A stretch of DNA of 64,000 bases from Lycorma delicatula (lineage: Eukaryota; Arthropoda; Insecta; Hemiptera; Fulgoridae). Shown here piece by piece: positions 11,087-21,775 of the stretch. Under the pieces are notes generated by a model that did not search any database, was not told where the DNA came from, and saw only the letters and a list, made by a program, of their open reading frames with translations. The stretch is taken from contig NC_134460.1 in assembly GCF_047948215.1 (NCBI RefSeq), positions 15,187,501 to 15,251,500 of the forward strand, read 5' to 3'. Position 1 is the first letter of the stretch. Each line of letters begins with the position of its first letter. Both the position numbers and the translations under genes were made by a program.

Positions 11087-11232
11087 GTATTAAAAACCCG
11101 GAGGTCCCGGGTTCGAATCCCGGTCAGGCATGGCATTTTTCACACACGCTACAAATCGTTCATCTCATCCTCTGTACAGTAATGCTTAACTGCGGCCCCG
11201 GAGGTTAAACAGAAAAAAAAGGTATTAAAAAC
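11087..11232 (+). mobile_element. tRNA-derived SINE, family 2 (5'-truncated, 11-bp TSD)
   Basis: GTATTAAAAAC at 11087-11097 and 11222-11232 frames the body 11098-11221. The head keeps the B box GGTTCGAATCC followed by CGGTCAGGCATGG. The tail is CATCCTCTGTACAGTAATGC, then GGCCCCGGAGGTTAAACAG and A8. The A box half is missing, so it is not a tRNA gene. Confidence 0.82.
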
Positions 11233-11534
11233 AGTACCTTTGTGCAAAAATTAATTTTAAATAGAACGTTCGGGATTAAGAAAGTCGGCTACAGGATGCG
11301 ACACAAAAAATACAAAAAAATGTTTTGTTTTAGTAAGATTTTTTTTTTTGTTTCACTGACAAAACTTTACGTTCTTATATGTTTTAATATTTCTATAATT
11401 CTACCGTCTTAAGACAAATAAATTTACGTATTTAAAGTATACCGATCAGGAATTTGTCGTAAACTAATCTTCACGAGCGGATAGGTCAGACTTGCGCGTA
11501 CGGGTAATTTGACCGAAACTATTCTTCCTTAAGA
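11233..11534. other. No gene seen
   Basis: Single-copy-like AT-rich DNA between a SINE and an RTE copy. Confidence 0.35.
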
Positions 11535-12572
11535 AAATGTTCAGCATTTAAAAAAAATTAGGGTTCAAATACAGAGATAGAAGAACAATTGCTAACATGT
11601 ACAGGAACCAAAAGCAACAGTAACAATCGAAGAACATAAGAAAGAAGCCGTAATAAGAAAGGGAGTCTGACAAGGATGTTCCCTATCTCCGTTACTTTTT
11701 AATCTTTACATGGAACTAGCAGTTAATGATATTAAAGAACAATTTAGATTCGGAGTAACGGTACAAGCTGAAAAGATAAAGATGCTACGATTTTCTGATG
11801 ATATAGTAATTCTAGCCGAGAGTAAAAAGGATTTAGAAGAAACAATGAACGGCATAGATGAAGTTCTACGCAAGAACTATCGCGTGAAAATAAACAAGAA
11901 CAAAACAAAAGTAATGAAATGTAGTAGAAATAACAAAGATGGACCGCTGAATGTGAAAATAGGAGGAGAAAAGATTACGGAGGTAGAAGAATTTTGTTAT
12001 TTGGGAAGTAGAATTACTAAAGATGGACGAAGCCGGAGCGATATAAAATGCCGAATAGCACAAGCTAAACGAGCCTTCAGTAAGAAATATAATTTGTTTA
12101 CATCAAAAATTAATTTAAATGTCAGGAAAAGATTTTTGAAAGTGTATGTCTGGAGTGTCGCTTTATATGGAAGTGAAACTTGGACGATCGGAGTATCTGA
12201 GAAGAAAGATTAGAAGCTTTTGAAATGCGGTGCTATAGGAGAATGTTAAAAATCAGACGGGTGGATAAAGTAACAAATGAAGAGGTATTGCGGCAAATAG
12301 ATGAAGAAAGAAGCATTTGGAAAAATATAGTTAAAAGAAGAGACAGACTTATAGGCCACATACTAAGGCATCCTGGAATAGTCGCTTTAATATTGGAAGG
12401 ACAGGTAGAAGGAAAGAATTGTGTAGGCAGGCCACGTTTGGAATATGTAAAACAAATTTTTAGGGATGTAGGATGTAGAGGGTATACTGTAATGAAACGA
12501 CTAGCACTAGATAGGGAATCTTGGAGAGCTGCATCAAACCAGTCAAATGACTGAAGACAACAAAAAAAAAAA
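11535..12572 (+). mobile_element. RTE-like LINE, 5'-truncated copy
   Basis: It begins at AAAATGTTCAGCATTT within the reverse transcriptase and ends at the family 3' end TCAAATGACTGAAGACAA plus an A tail. It is very similar to 15738-16770. I found no clear target-site duplication. Confidence 0.88.
11540..12554 (+). pseudogene. Reverse transcriptase remnant of RTE-like LINE
   Basis: Breaks seen against the 15.4-kb copy: a TTA-to-TAA nonsense change in SILKK (near 11549), loss of one base after RNQ (near 11612), CGA-to-TGA in VRQGC (near 11668), FADD changed to FSDD, and loss of one A near 12208 that ends the frame at KKD. The last part, RLEAFEMRCYRRMLKIRR to QSND, is read in another frame (12225-12554). 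Confidence 0.85.
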
Positions 12573-13436
12573 ATAGTGCGCTGCGCTGTTTCTGATAATT
12601 TTACATTGGGACAGAGATTTTTTACCGGACTGTAATAAAAAAGTGTAACGTACAATTTCGAAGAATTCTACAGATTATCAGAATTAAGAAATCAGAATTA
12701 TCAGAATGAATTATCAGATTGTGAAAAAGAGTACGGATTCTTTCAACAAAACGGAGCAATATGTCCCGCATCAAGCGATCGACTAGGACGCCATTCATAC
12801 GAAAGAACGTACTGTCACAAGTTGGCGGTGGTCTCCGCGTTCATCAGGATTAGTGTAGTTGCGATTTTTCCTTCGAACTGAATCCTTATAGTACCGATGA
12901 ACTGAAGGCAAACATTCAACAATAAATGGACGGCATTGACTTTTGTGTCAGGTGACTCGAGCACAAAAGTGCATCGCTACGCAGGGTGTCCGCGTCAAAC
13001 ATCATTTAAAAAAGTATAATAAATATCTAAAATTTTTCTAATTTAAATACAAAATTAATTTAATTTACTTTTTCCATTTCCTTCATAAAATATTACATGT
13101 CGCAACCGTGTTTAATTTGTAGCGATTCGGTTTTAAGTTCACTCTATATAATATTTGTATGAAACAAGATGTTAGTGTGAAAAATCACGTACTTCATGAT
13201 CATCGAATATTCCAACTTTCTTGGTGTTTTTTTTTTTTTTATAGTTTTACGAAGAACAGGTACAATAAATATAATAAATATATTGTGGATGTTAAACGAT
13301 TCAGGGCAAGATATTAAGATTTTACGTTAGAGTTATGTATTTATTATTGATCAGAGATTAGTAAGATTAAATAGATAAATTCACAGAAATTCTACTTAGG
13401 TTATTCTCAAGTAGCGTTCAGGTATTGCAAAGTACT
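12573..13436. other. No gene recognised; GC-richer patch 12740-13000
   Basis: The patch 12740-13000 is richer in GC than its surroundings but has stops in every frame I translated and no matching splice pair. The remainder is AT-rich. Confidence 0.3.
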
Positions 13437-13439
13437 TTC

Positions 13440-14150
13440 TTTTTTTTGGAGGAGGGGAAACCTTTAGGCCCCATGTGGTCTCCCAACCCGTTTTAGTATA
13501 GGACTCTCCCTTGCGCGCCTACCCGATTGAATCTCTTCCATTTACAACTTGTGATGTTGGGCCCATCCTACGGTACTATCGCATCCATCCGCGTCTCAGT
13601 TAGCCCCACGCCTCGATCCTGCGGTTTTTTTTTTAAATTTCTACCTCTTGGAACCGGAGACCTGTCTCGAGGGAGACTCTGAGGTAGTCATTCATCCCTG
13701 GATATCTTCCGTTCAACTCGGTTCGGATGATCTTAACCGACATCTTCGACACCGTGTACCACGATCGTTCGGTCTCTAGCACAGTTCGATAATGTTCCCT
13801 GTCGTGAGCACGCGTAATTCCTGTATGCTTCCCTGCGCTGCAGGAACCGATCGCACACGAACATCGTATGTTCCGCGGTGTCCTCCTCTCTGCAGTAATC
13901 GCAATCCACGAAGGGTCTCGGCGTCCTCGCGCACAACTACACTTTGAATAACTCTTTGTAAGTAACCGGGTCGATTTGTACCCTATTTCCCACGGCAAAT
14001 TTTTTTTTCGGCACGGCCATCTCTGGAGATCCGGGATTATTCTGTAGGTACGTCTGCCTTTCGTCGAATAATCCTGTAGTTACTAGTAATAGTAAATCGG
14101 AGGGGATAATATACTGTGACAGGACGTCATTCATATAACGACAAGCTAGT
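13440..14150 (-). mobile_element. R1-clade-type LINE fragment, family C copy 2
   Basis: On the minus strand the remains read PEMAVPKKKFAVGNRVQIDP, then VDCDYCREEDTAEHTMFVCD (zinc motif C-x2-C-x6-H-x4-C), RFLQRREAYRN and a 3' region with GGGAGACCACATGGGGCCTA near 13470-13490. Several frameshifts separate the pieces. It is a 5'-truncated, decayed relative of 3986-4604 and 58190-58830. No duplication was found at the ends. Confidence 0.65.
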
Positions 14151-14159
14151 CACCGTCCA

Positions 14160-15346
14160 GTCCAACTGACTCGGCCTTCTAAATTTTTATGATATTTTAT
14201 TATTTTTTATTCTCATTTACACTTCTAAAATGTTAAAATTTATTGATTCACAAGAGACACGCTTCTTTTTTACTGACAGATTAAAAATTCTCCATTATAA
14301 ATACGGAGATTTATTTCTTAGTTATTATTTAAAAATAAAAAGTTGTTTATCAGATGCTAAACGATATTAAGTCTACGCAATTTATAATGTTGATATTAAA
14401 ATAAAGAATAACGTGTGGCCGACGACCGACTTTGGAGTTCAGCTGTTTTTATTGGAAGAAAAGCAGAACCACCGGCTCATCGCTTGTCATTTTGACAAAC
14501 GACTTTTAGTGTAGTTGACGGGATCTTTAGTAAAATACAGCTCCCACCTCGAATAGTATGTTACCGCAATAAGTTTTGGCTAAGCTCCATCTTCGACCGT
14601 CGTCCTACCTAATATCTTATTTGGCAAATACAGTATAAATTTTATTTATTTTACGATTTTTTTAACGTGTAAAGCTTGGTTTTATATGTACGTATATGTT
14701 TTTTACCGCGAATTTATAAGTACTGATTTTTCTTCGAGAAGTAGATTATTTTTTTCATTTTACTTTCACATTTATGTATTTTTTTTTTTTTTGTACTGAA
14801 AAGTAGAAAATGTATAATTCTTTTTTTTGTTCAAAGTTGCACGCCGAGTAAACAATTAGTTAATATTGTTGCAACTATAAATTAAACTAACCGACAAAGA
14901 AAACAATTTCTAATTTAAAATAACTTTTAAAATAACGTTTTTACGTATCTTTTTTCTCAACACTTTGGAACTATTTATTTCTTCTTACATATAACCCTGT
15001 TGTTTTGTTTTAAAATCTAACAATTTATTCAGTTAAATTTATTATTACTTTTTTTTGTTTTTAGAAATATCGGTTTGTCACAACTTTTCAATAAAATTAT
15101 ACTGGCCTAAATAATGTTGTTAAAATTATGAAGTTATAGCCTGTACTTCAGAATATACATTTTATGTGTTTGTAAATTTTAGTTTTTTTTTTTGTTATGA
15201 TGTCTTTTTTTTAAACTCCGATTTAAAAAACATACTAAAAGTAAAAGAGGATTACGTTTTCTGTCCTTTAAGCCTCAAACTTATAAAGTTTAATCCAAAC
15301 TACTTAATATAGCACCGAATTTATAAATTCAGATTTTAAAGACTTT
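14160..15346. other. No gene recognised
   Basis: A GC-richer patch at 14410-14620 has no open frame with recognisable content. The rest is AT-rich with several T-runs. Confidence 0.3.
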
Positions 15347-16789
15347 TACTTAAATATGTGAGGAAGCGATTGATAGATTATACAAACTGGTGTGTAATAT
15401 TTATGACAAAGGGGAATTTCCGTCAGACTTCAAAAAAAGTGTTATAGTTATGATACCAAAGAAAGCAGGGGCAGATAAATGTGAAGAATATAGAACAATT
15501 AGTTTAACTAGTCATGCATCAAAAATCTTAACTAGAATTTTATACAGAAGAATTGAGAGGAGAGTGGATGAAGTGTTAGGAGAAGACCAATTTGGTTTCA
15601 GGAAAAGTATAGGGACAAGGGAAGCAATTTTAGGCCTCAGATTAATAGTAGAAGGAAGATTAAAGAAAAACAAACCGACATACTTGGCGTTTATAGACCT
15701 AGAAAAGGCTTTCGATAACGTAGACTGGAATAAAATGTTCAGCATTTTAAAAAAATTAGGGTTCAAATACAGAGATAGAAGAACAATTGCTAACATGTAC
15801 AGGAACCAAACAGCAACAATAACAATTGAAGAACATAAGAAAGAAGCCGTAATAAGAAAGGGAGTCCGACAAGGATGTTCCCTATCTCCGATACTTTTTA
15901 ATCTTTACATGGAACTAGCAGTTAATGATGTTAAAGAACAATTTAGATTCGGAGTAACGGTACAAGGTGAAAAGATAAAGATGCTACAATTTGCTGATGA
16001 TATAGTAATTCTAGCCGAGAGTAAAAAGGATTTAGAAGAAACAATGAACGGCATAGATGAAGTCCTACGCAAAAACTATCGCTTGAAAATAAACAAGAAC
16101 AAAACAAAAGTAATGAAATGTAGTAGAAATAACAAAGATGGACCGCTGAATGTGAAAATAGGAGGAGAAAAGATTATGGAGGTAGAAGAATTTTGTTATT
16201 TGGGAAGTAAAATTACTAAAGATGGACGAAGCAGGAGCGATATAAAATGCCGAATAGCACAAGCTAAACGAGCCTTCAGTAAGAAATATAATTTGTTTAC
16301 ATCAAAAATTAATTTAAATGTCAGGAAAAGATTTTTGAAAGTGTATGTTTGGAGTGTCGCTTTATATGGAAGTGAAACTTGGACGATCGGAGTATCTGAG
16401 AAGAAAAGATTAGAAGCTTTTGAAATGCGGTGCTATAGGAGAATGTTAAAAATCAGACGGGTGGATAAAGTGACAAATGAAGAGGTATTGCGGCAAATAG
16501 ATGAAGAAAGAAGCATTTGGATAAATATAGTTAAAAGAAGAGACAGACTTATAGGCCACATACTAAGGCATCCTGGAATAGTCGCTTTAATATTGGAAGG
16601 ACAGGTAGAAGGGAAAAATTGTGTAGGCAAGCCACGTTTGGAATATGTAAAACAAATTGTTGGGGATGTAGGATGTAGAGGGTATACTGAAATGAAACGA
16701 CTAGCACTAGATAGGGAATCTTGGAGAGCTGCATCAAACCAGTCAAATGACTGAAGACAAAAAAAAAAAAAAAAAAAATACTTAAATAT
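15347..16789 (+). mobile_element. RTE-like LINE, 5'-truncated, young copy with 11-bp TSD
   Basis: TACTTAAATAT at 15347-15357 and 16779-16789 frames the element 15358-16778. It ends TGACTGAAGACAA plus about 20 A. The intact duplication, long A tail and unbroken frame indicate a recent insertion. Confidence 0.92.
15360..16754 (+). CDS. Reverse transcriptase of RTE-like LINE (truncated at 5' end by insertion)
   Basis: An unbroken frame of about 464 codons runs from EEAIDRLYKLVCNIY to the QSND stop. It holds the whole RT core: VIVMIPKKAG, YRTISLTSHASKILTRIL, EDQFGFRKSIGTREAI, LAFIDLEKAFDNVDW (first Asp), RKGVRQGCSLSPILFNLYME, FADDIVILAES (two catalytic Asp), then the thumb KINKNKTKVMKC, FCYLGSKIT, ALYGSETW and IGHILRHPG. 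The endonuclease half is absent, so the piece cannot move alone, although the RT itself looks intact. No promoter or true start codon is present; GTG 15390 is only where a conventional open frame would begin. The full-length relative is at 49571-52848. Confidence 0.85.
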   Translation, partial: EEAIDRLYKLVCNIYDKGEFPSDFKKSVIVMIPKKAGADKCEEYRTISLTSHASKILTRILYRRIERRVDEVLGEDQFGFRKSIGTREAILGLRLIVEGRLKKNKPTYLAFIDLEKAFDNVDWNKMFSILKKLGFKYRDRRTIANMYRNQTATITIEEHKKEAVIRKGVRQGCSLSPILFNLYMELAVNDVKEQFRFGVTVQGEKIKMLQFADDIVILAESKKDLEETMNGIDEVLRKNYRLKINKNKTKVMKCSRNNKDGPLNVKIGGEKIMEVEEFCYLGSKITKDGRSRSDIKCRIAQAKRAFSKKYNLFTSKINLNVRKRFLKVYVWSVALYGSETWTIGVSEKKRLEAFEMRCYRRMLKIRRVDKVTNEEVLRQIDEERSIWINIVKRRDRLIGHILRHPGIVALILEGQVEGKNCVGKPRLEYVKQIVGDVGCRGYTEMKRLALDRESWRAASNQSND

Positions 16790-17019
16790 CTCATAAGTTC
16801 TATTTTTTATACTATATGATTTGACCTGCTTTTTGGAAAAAATGATCGTTTGTAGGAAATTCATCTAGATAGAAGTAAGGAGAATAATTCATAGAAACGA
16901 CGTCGACTATTACAGAACTAGAGCTATGATAATTATATGCGGGAAGATTTATATTGTACCGGGCGATTCAGAAAGGAATTCACAACTTTAAAAGCATTGT
17001 AAAAATTTTAAAGGGTTTC

Positions 17020-17611
17020 GTTGAGGTCTCGTTTCATAGAAGAAAAGCCGTCAAGTTTGTCACCGGACATTCACTTTGGTTCCATACAGCTTCCATTTGT
17101 AGTAATGCGACATGCATCTCACCTAAAGTCGATGCGTTCCAGACTGTAGCCAGCATGTCGGGCGTTGCCTTTGCAACTGCGGCGATAATTCGAAGTCTTA
17201 GGTCGACAAGATCGGCAGGCAAAGGCGTTACAGTAACTCGATCTTTAATGAAACCCTACAAGAAAAAAATCTAGGGGGATCAAATCTGGGTAGCGAGGTA
17301 GCCGTGCGATTGGACCTTCACGACCGATCTATCGACCCGGGAATTGAATATCAAGAAAAACTCGGAATTCTAGGCGGCAGTGAGGTGGTGTCCTGTCTTG
17401 CTGATAGTAATAGCGTCCATCTTTGTCATCGTCATCTGAGGAATTAGAAAAATTTGAGGCATGTGTAGATAAACGATACCCTTTACGGTCGCCTTCTGGA
17501 AGAAGAACAACCCGTCTTGACAAACGTTTGGTGCCAAGTGTAAATTGTACGCCTACTAGGATGCTTCCTACCGTACTCTCTACGAAAATTACGTTGAACC
17601 GCATTTGCTAA
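17020..17611 (-). pseudogene. mariner-type transposase, C-terminal part, decayed
   Basis: Minus-strand pieces in several frames read YYYQQDRTPPHCRLEFRVFL with DIQFPGR, then a PxDxxPLDF-type block around 17290-17320, then LPADLVDLRLRIIAAVAKAT with PDMLATVW. In this family QQDGAPPH carries the second catalytic Asp and SPDLTPLDF the third; here the Gly after the Asp is replaced by Arg. The N-terminal helix-turn-helix half and the first Asp are absent, so the element is non-autonomous. Confidence 0.72.
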
Positions 17612-17711
17612 CTACAAATAATGAAACAAAACGCACAACGAGCGCGTTCCGCACAAGTGAATGTATCTATTTTGAACAACACTGGTGACAGCGCTGTCAC
17701 GCGGTCGAATT

Positions 17712-17883
17712 CGGTACTAATGAATTTTCGGGACACTAACGTTAGGATGCCGTCAGAGGATGAAATTAATGAAATTGTAGCGTGTGAAAATCCCACGCCT
17801 GACCGGGATTCGAACCCGAGACTTCCGGATGAAATGCCGAGACGCTACAACTTACGCCACGGAGGCCGGCCGGTACTAATGAA
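17712..17883 (-). mobile_element. tRNA-derived SINE, family 2, inside the mariner element (13-bp TSD)
   Basis: CGGTACTAATGAA at 17712-17724 and 17871-17883 frames the body 17725-17870. Minus-strand head: CCTCCGTGGCGTAAGTTGTA, then GGTTCGAATCCCGGTCAGGC (B box), then GTGGGATTTTCACACGCTAC. The tail contains TTTCATCCTCTGACGGCATC. It is the most complete family 2 copy in the window. Confidence 0.87.
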
Positions 17884-18005
17884 CTACGTGAGTAAAAACT
17901 TGATGTGTTCTGCTGTAAAATGAGACTTCAGTGTAATCTGCAAATTACCTCGGTAAATTTTTATATGCTTTTAAAGTTGTGAAGTTCTTTTTGAATGACC
18001 TGGTA

Positions 18006-19574
18006 TTACGATTTTTAAATTTTCCGATTGATTTCATGCGAGTACGTACATTCAATATCATAATGACGATGCGGTTGTTTTTTGTTTTATTATTTTTTAA
18101 TTTATACTTAAAACGTTTCAAAAAATATTCTTAAGCCCGCTTTATTCAATAATTATTACGACGTAGATAGATTAATTGTTTGATCGTACTAATTACCATT
18201 ATTATTATTTTTTGTACCGAATAAAGTTCAATATTTTACAAATATAATTGAATTAGTAAAATAAAAGAACGGGAAAGTTTAATTAACAATCCTCCTGATT
18301 TTCTTTACAATTGTAATTGTAATACAACGACGAAGGGATATTATGAAATTGAAGTTGGATGTGTAAGAGGAAGATAACAACAACAATGTTACGTTATTCC
18401 AAGTTGTCTGTATCTCCCTTCGGTAAAGGGAATTAATTGACGTAAGGTATCTGAACCTGCATTATTATACTCTGAATCCATTCATCATTAAAACAACTGA
18501 GCCGGCTGAGCGTAACCCGTACGCGTATATTCACGCAAACATATATACATTACTATTCACGAATGTGCGCGCAAATACCGCACTGATACTCACAAGCACG
18601 CACACACATATACATGTGCACGTAAATAGTGTTACAAATACTATGAATATCAACGAGAGAGTTCCCCTTCTAATTTCTGCTTCGTTCTGTAATTTAGGCT
18701 ACGCGTTAAAATTTTATGGGATACAAAAAAATGTGAATTCCAGTTGTTCAGTGTAATATATATATATATATATTTTTTTTTATAACATTTTTTGTTGAAG
18801 TATGTTTTTTTTGTTGAATATGTGGTATAATTTTCTCGGTATTGATTTATTTTATCTATAAATAGTCTTATTAATATAAAGGCTAAACTGTTTTTTGAGC
18901 TTTATCAATTTATTCCACGTCGATACATTTTCCTCTTTATTATATTTTTTTATAAACGAATATCGTTAGATTCTGTCAACGCGTGAATCGACACAAAAAT
19001 GTAAAAATTCGTTCAATAATTTCTAGAACCTTGCAAAAAATTAATAATATAGAAGAGAAAATATTTTTTTATGCGGTAAATTTTCTTAAAAATTAATGAT
19101 CTTTTATGCGCGTGCGCATAAATACCTCCACACACACACACGCGTATATAATATATCTTCTACATACACACAAGTAAAATATTAGTACTTTTGTCGTGAA
19201 AAAAATACTCTATTGAAGAGAAAATAAGAGTTTGGTATTTTCAAATCTAATCTACATGTGTACACCTTATTTCAATTATCAAAGTCCTTAATTAATTATT
19301 TATTCCTTGTATTTTCAAAATGAAATAAAAAATTTATTCCCGAATAATGTGAATTTGAATGGTAGAATGTGTTTTTTTTTTTTTAAATTAAATATTCGAT
19401 TAAAAAACAAAAGAAATACAGATTAATATATCAAGAGTTGTTAAACAAAAAAATATATATATAACAAGCGATAAATATTACAAATTAAAAAACACGTCGA
19501 CCAAAAAAAAAAATTGCTCTTTAATATAGGATCATTAAAGAGCATGCGGGTAACAATTTTATATAGTATTTATA
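18006..19574. other. No gene; simple-sequence patches
   Basis: Includes (CA)/(CG)-rich runs near 18593-18616 and 19120-19150 and a (TA) run near 18758-18774. Open frames here are short and of low complexity. Confidence 0.4.
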
Positions 19575-21005
19575 TATATAGAATGCTCAAAAGGTGACGC
19601 AACCTTATGGGAAATAAGTTACAATAGTAGTTGAAAGTGTTCTCCATTATGCGATTTACATAATTGAATACGAAGTTGCATGCTCTTAAACACATGTTGT
19701 ACCGTTGTTTTTTTTTGTTGAGGTATTGCAGCGACACATCGTTCAATTTCGCTCTGCAATTTGAAAGGGTGTGAGGATGAGTTTTGTAATCGGCATCCTT
19801 AAGGTATCTCCATAAGAAAAAGACAGAACCAGATAAATCAGGAGACCCAGGAGGCCACAATCCCTTCGAAATCACTCGCCCGTGAAAACTCTGATCCAAG
19901 AAAGTCATAGTGTTGTTGGCTGTAAGTCGTACATCGTCCTGCTGCAATAACGTATGCTCTACCCGGTCTGCAGGTATAGTGTATACAAATTGTTGCACCG
20001 TCGGTATCTAGCGCTCACTCTTCAGTGTACCGTGAAAGACATCACAAAGATTCGCCTACGTGACATTGTACAATAAACACTCGATTTTTTTCCGTGCAGC
20101 TGATGTGGACTTTTCGTACACCAAATGCGTGAATTCTGTGTATTCATGTATCCATCGAGGTGGAATTGTGCCTCGTCAAGCCGAAACCGGTCATCGAGTT
20201 CTTGCCCGTCTGGCTCAACAAATGACATTAATCACTAACAGGAAGTTTTCTGTCACCGGTTCTTCAGTGTCTGCAGGTCATACGTTCTTCAGTACGAATT
20301 CTGTACGGATGCATCTTTAAACATTTACGCGATGCCGTGCGGATACTTCCGACGGAGTGACCAGACCCGTTAGATAGGCGTCGCACAGACCTCTTGGGAC
20401 TAAACCACCGCGTTTAGTTTAAACCACCGCGGTCTAGTGGTTAACGCGTCTTCCAAAATCAGCTGATTTGGAAGTCGAGAGTTCCAGCGTTCAAGTCTTA
20501 GTAAAGTCGGTTATTTTTAAACGGATATGAATACTAGATCGTGGATACGGTGTTCTTTGTCGGTCGGGTTTCAACCGCACATCTCAGGAACGGTTGAAGT
20601 GAGGCTGTACAAGACTACACTTCATTTACACTCGTATATACATATTATCCTCTGAAGTATTATCTGAACGATAATTATCGGAGGCTAAACAGGAAAAAGA
20701 AAGTGAAGACCTCTTGGGACTAACAGAATATATAGCTTGCACCGATTAATTTTTCTGGTGTTAGCACTTTCGGCCGACCGCTTTTGGTCGTTCCTGCCGC
20801 ATATTCTGCCTCTTGGAAGAGGACTTGTTTGGTGCAGCGCACGGTACTTTTCTGTGAAGGCATTCTGGGCCCGGGCATAATTGGCACAACTAACGTATCG
20901 GGAAACAATGAATATATTCTGCTGCATTGTGTCCCCTTTTTTCCTCAATTAAACGTGCAAAAAAAAGGAGGAAACATTCTTCTTACGGTTTTGTCACTCT
21001 TTTAA
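19575..21005 (-). pseudogene. Decayed Tc1/mariner-like transposase split by a SINE
   Basis: Read on the minus strand, N to C: QNIFIVSRYVSCANYARAQN and AFTEKYR (20930-20830), GRPKVLTPEKLI (near 20760), CLKMHPYRIRTEER (near 20300), then the first-Asp block FRLDEAQFHLDGYMNTQNSR with IW (20170-20110). Next come the second-Asp block QQDDVRLTANNTMTFLDQSF (19945-19885) and WPPGSPDLSGSVFFLWRYLKD (19860-19800). Order and spacing fit a complete DDE/D transposase of the insect Tc-like type, broken by many frameshifts and stops. Possible degenerate TIRs are CAAAAGGTGACGCAACCTTA (19588) and, reversed, AAAAGAGTGACAAAACCGTA (about 21003-20984). Confidence 0.72.
20387..20723 (+). mobile_element. tRNA-derived SINE, family 1, inside the transposase (17-bp TSD)
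   Basis: AGACCTCTTGGGACTAA at 20387-20403 and 20707-20723 frames the body 20404-20706. A box region CGGTCTAGTGGTTAACGCG, palindrome CCAAAATCAGCTGATTTGG, B box GTTCAAGTC, 3' end CGGAGGCTAAACAGGAAAAAG. The 5' junction has TAAACCACCGCG twice (20401-20412, 20420-20431). Confidence 0.9.
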
Positions 21006-21630
21006 CACTTTAGTATAATTTTTCTTTTATATTTGTTTAAATTTATTTCATTATATATATATATATTAGTCCGGAATAGAGCCCAGCAGAGATGCGTCCT
21101 GAAGGGCAGCCATACCAGAAGCGGATGAAGAGCTTCTACACAACCTCTCCTTTTCAAAACTTACAGTAAGATAAAATAACCCAGCAATTGCGACTCCTCC
21201 GGAAAAGGGGACGCATTGCTCCCTCCTTACAGGTAGTGCCCCGTTGTGGCGTATTCCTGCTAGCCTATTAGAGAGTTAGCACCGAAAGGACTTCAGTGGA
21301 CGGTCTGAAGGGGAATTACGTCGGGAGGACAGGCTTTATAAGCCTAGCCTTCCGCGGTCGGCCCGTAAAATGGGTTCGATAACGCTGGTTTAACAACGGA
21401 TTGGAATGCAATTAAATCCGTCCTTAAAACACTAAATAATAATAAACAAAACTTAAAAAAATTAGACCCGCTATTTTAAAATTAACCCTTTTAAAAAAAC
21501 AAGCCCGATTAGAATGATCCAGCAGCAAGGGACTCTGTCCAGGTTCTGCGATGGAGTAGGGAGTAATAAACTCCTGCCAACTTTGCATTCCATATATTAC
21601 ACACGCACACACATTTATATAACCTATAAC
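21006..21630. other. GC-rich island 21067-21400 after a short (TA)n, origin unknown
   Basis: A (TA) run at about 21051-21066 is followed by about 330 bp much richer in GC than the surroundings. No long frame is open on either strand. It looks like the untranslated leader of a retroelement, but I cannot name a family. Confidence 0.3.
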
Positions 21631-21639
21631 ACTCCCGAT

Positions 21640-21775
21640 AACGTAAGGATTCCAACACGGGATCATCCGTCTAAATCGGATTAGCCGTTGAGCTGCTACG
21701 GTGAAACAAACATACATACAAACACCCTAAATACATTATACTCCTTTTTGGGCAGCCGTGTAAAAATATAAAACT
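21640..21775 (-). repeat. Dispersed repeat 'D', copy 1
   Basis: Reversed, it reads CCCAAAAAGGAGTATAATGT, then ATTTAGGGTGTTTGTATG, then CACCGTAGCAGCTCAACGGC. The same order of blocks occurs on the plus strand at 37785-37890. Untranslated; class unknown. Confidence 0.6.

Larger units (their letters stand above)
16957..18005 (-). mobile_element. mariner-type DNA transposon with long TIRs, internally deleted
   Basis: The terminal inverted repeats are about 60 bp. The left one (16959-17017) reads CCGGGCGATTCAGAAAGGAA, then TTCACAACTTTAAAAGCA. The right one (18003-17945, reversed) reads CCAGGTCATTCAAAAAGAAC, then the same TTCACAACTTTAAAAGCA. TA dinucleotides at 16957-16958 and 18004-18005 fit the TA target of Tc1/mariner elements. 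Total length is about 1045 bp including a SINE at 17725-17870. Confidence 0.82.

Noticed and set aside
11100..11130. tRNA gene suggested by a perfect B box GGTTCGAATCC
   Set aside because: No A box or acceptor stem; the piece is framed by an 11-bp duplication with a SINE tail, so it is a truncated SINE.
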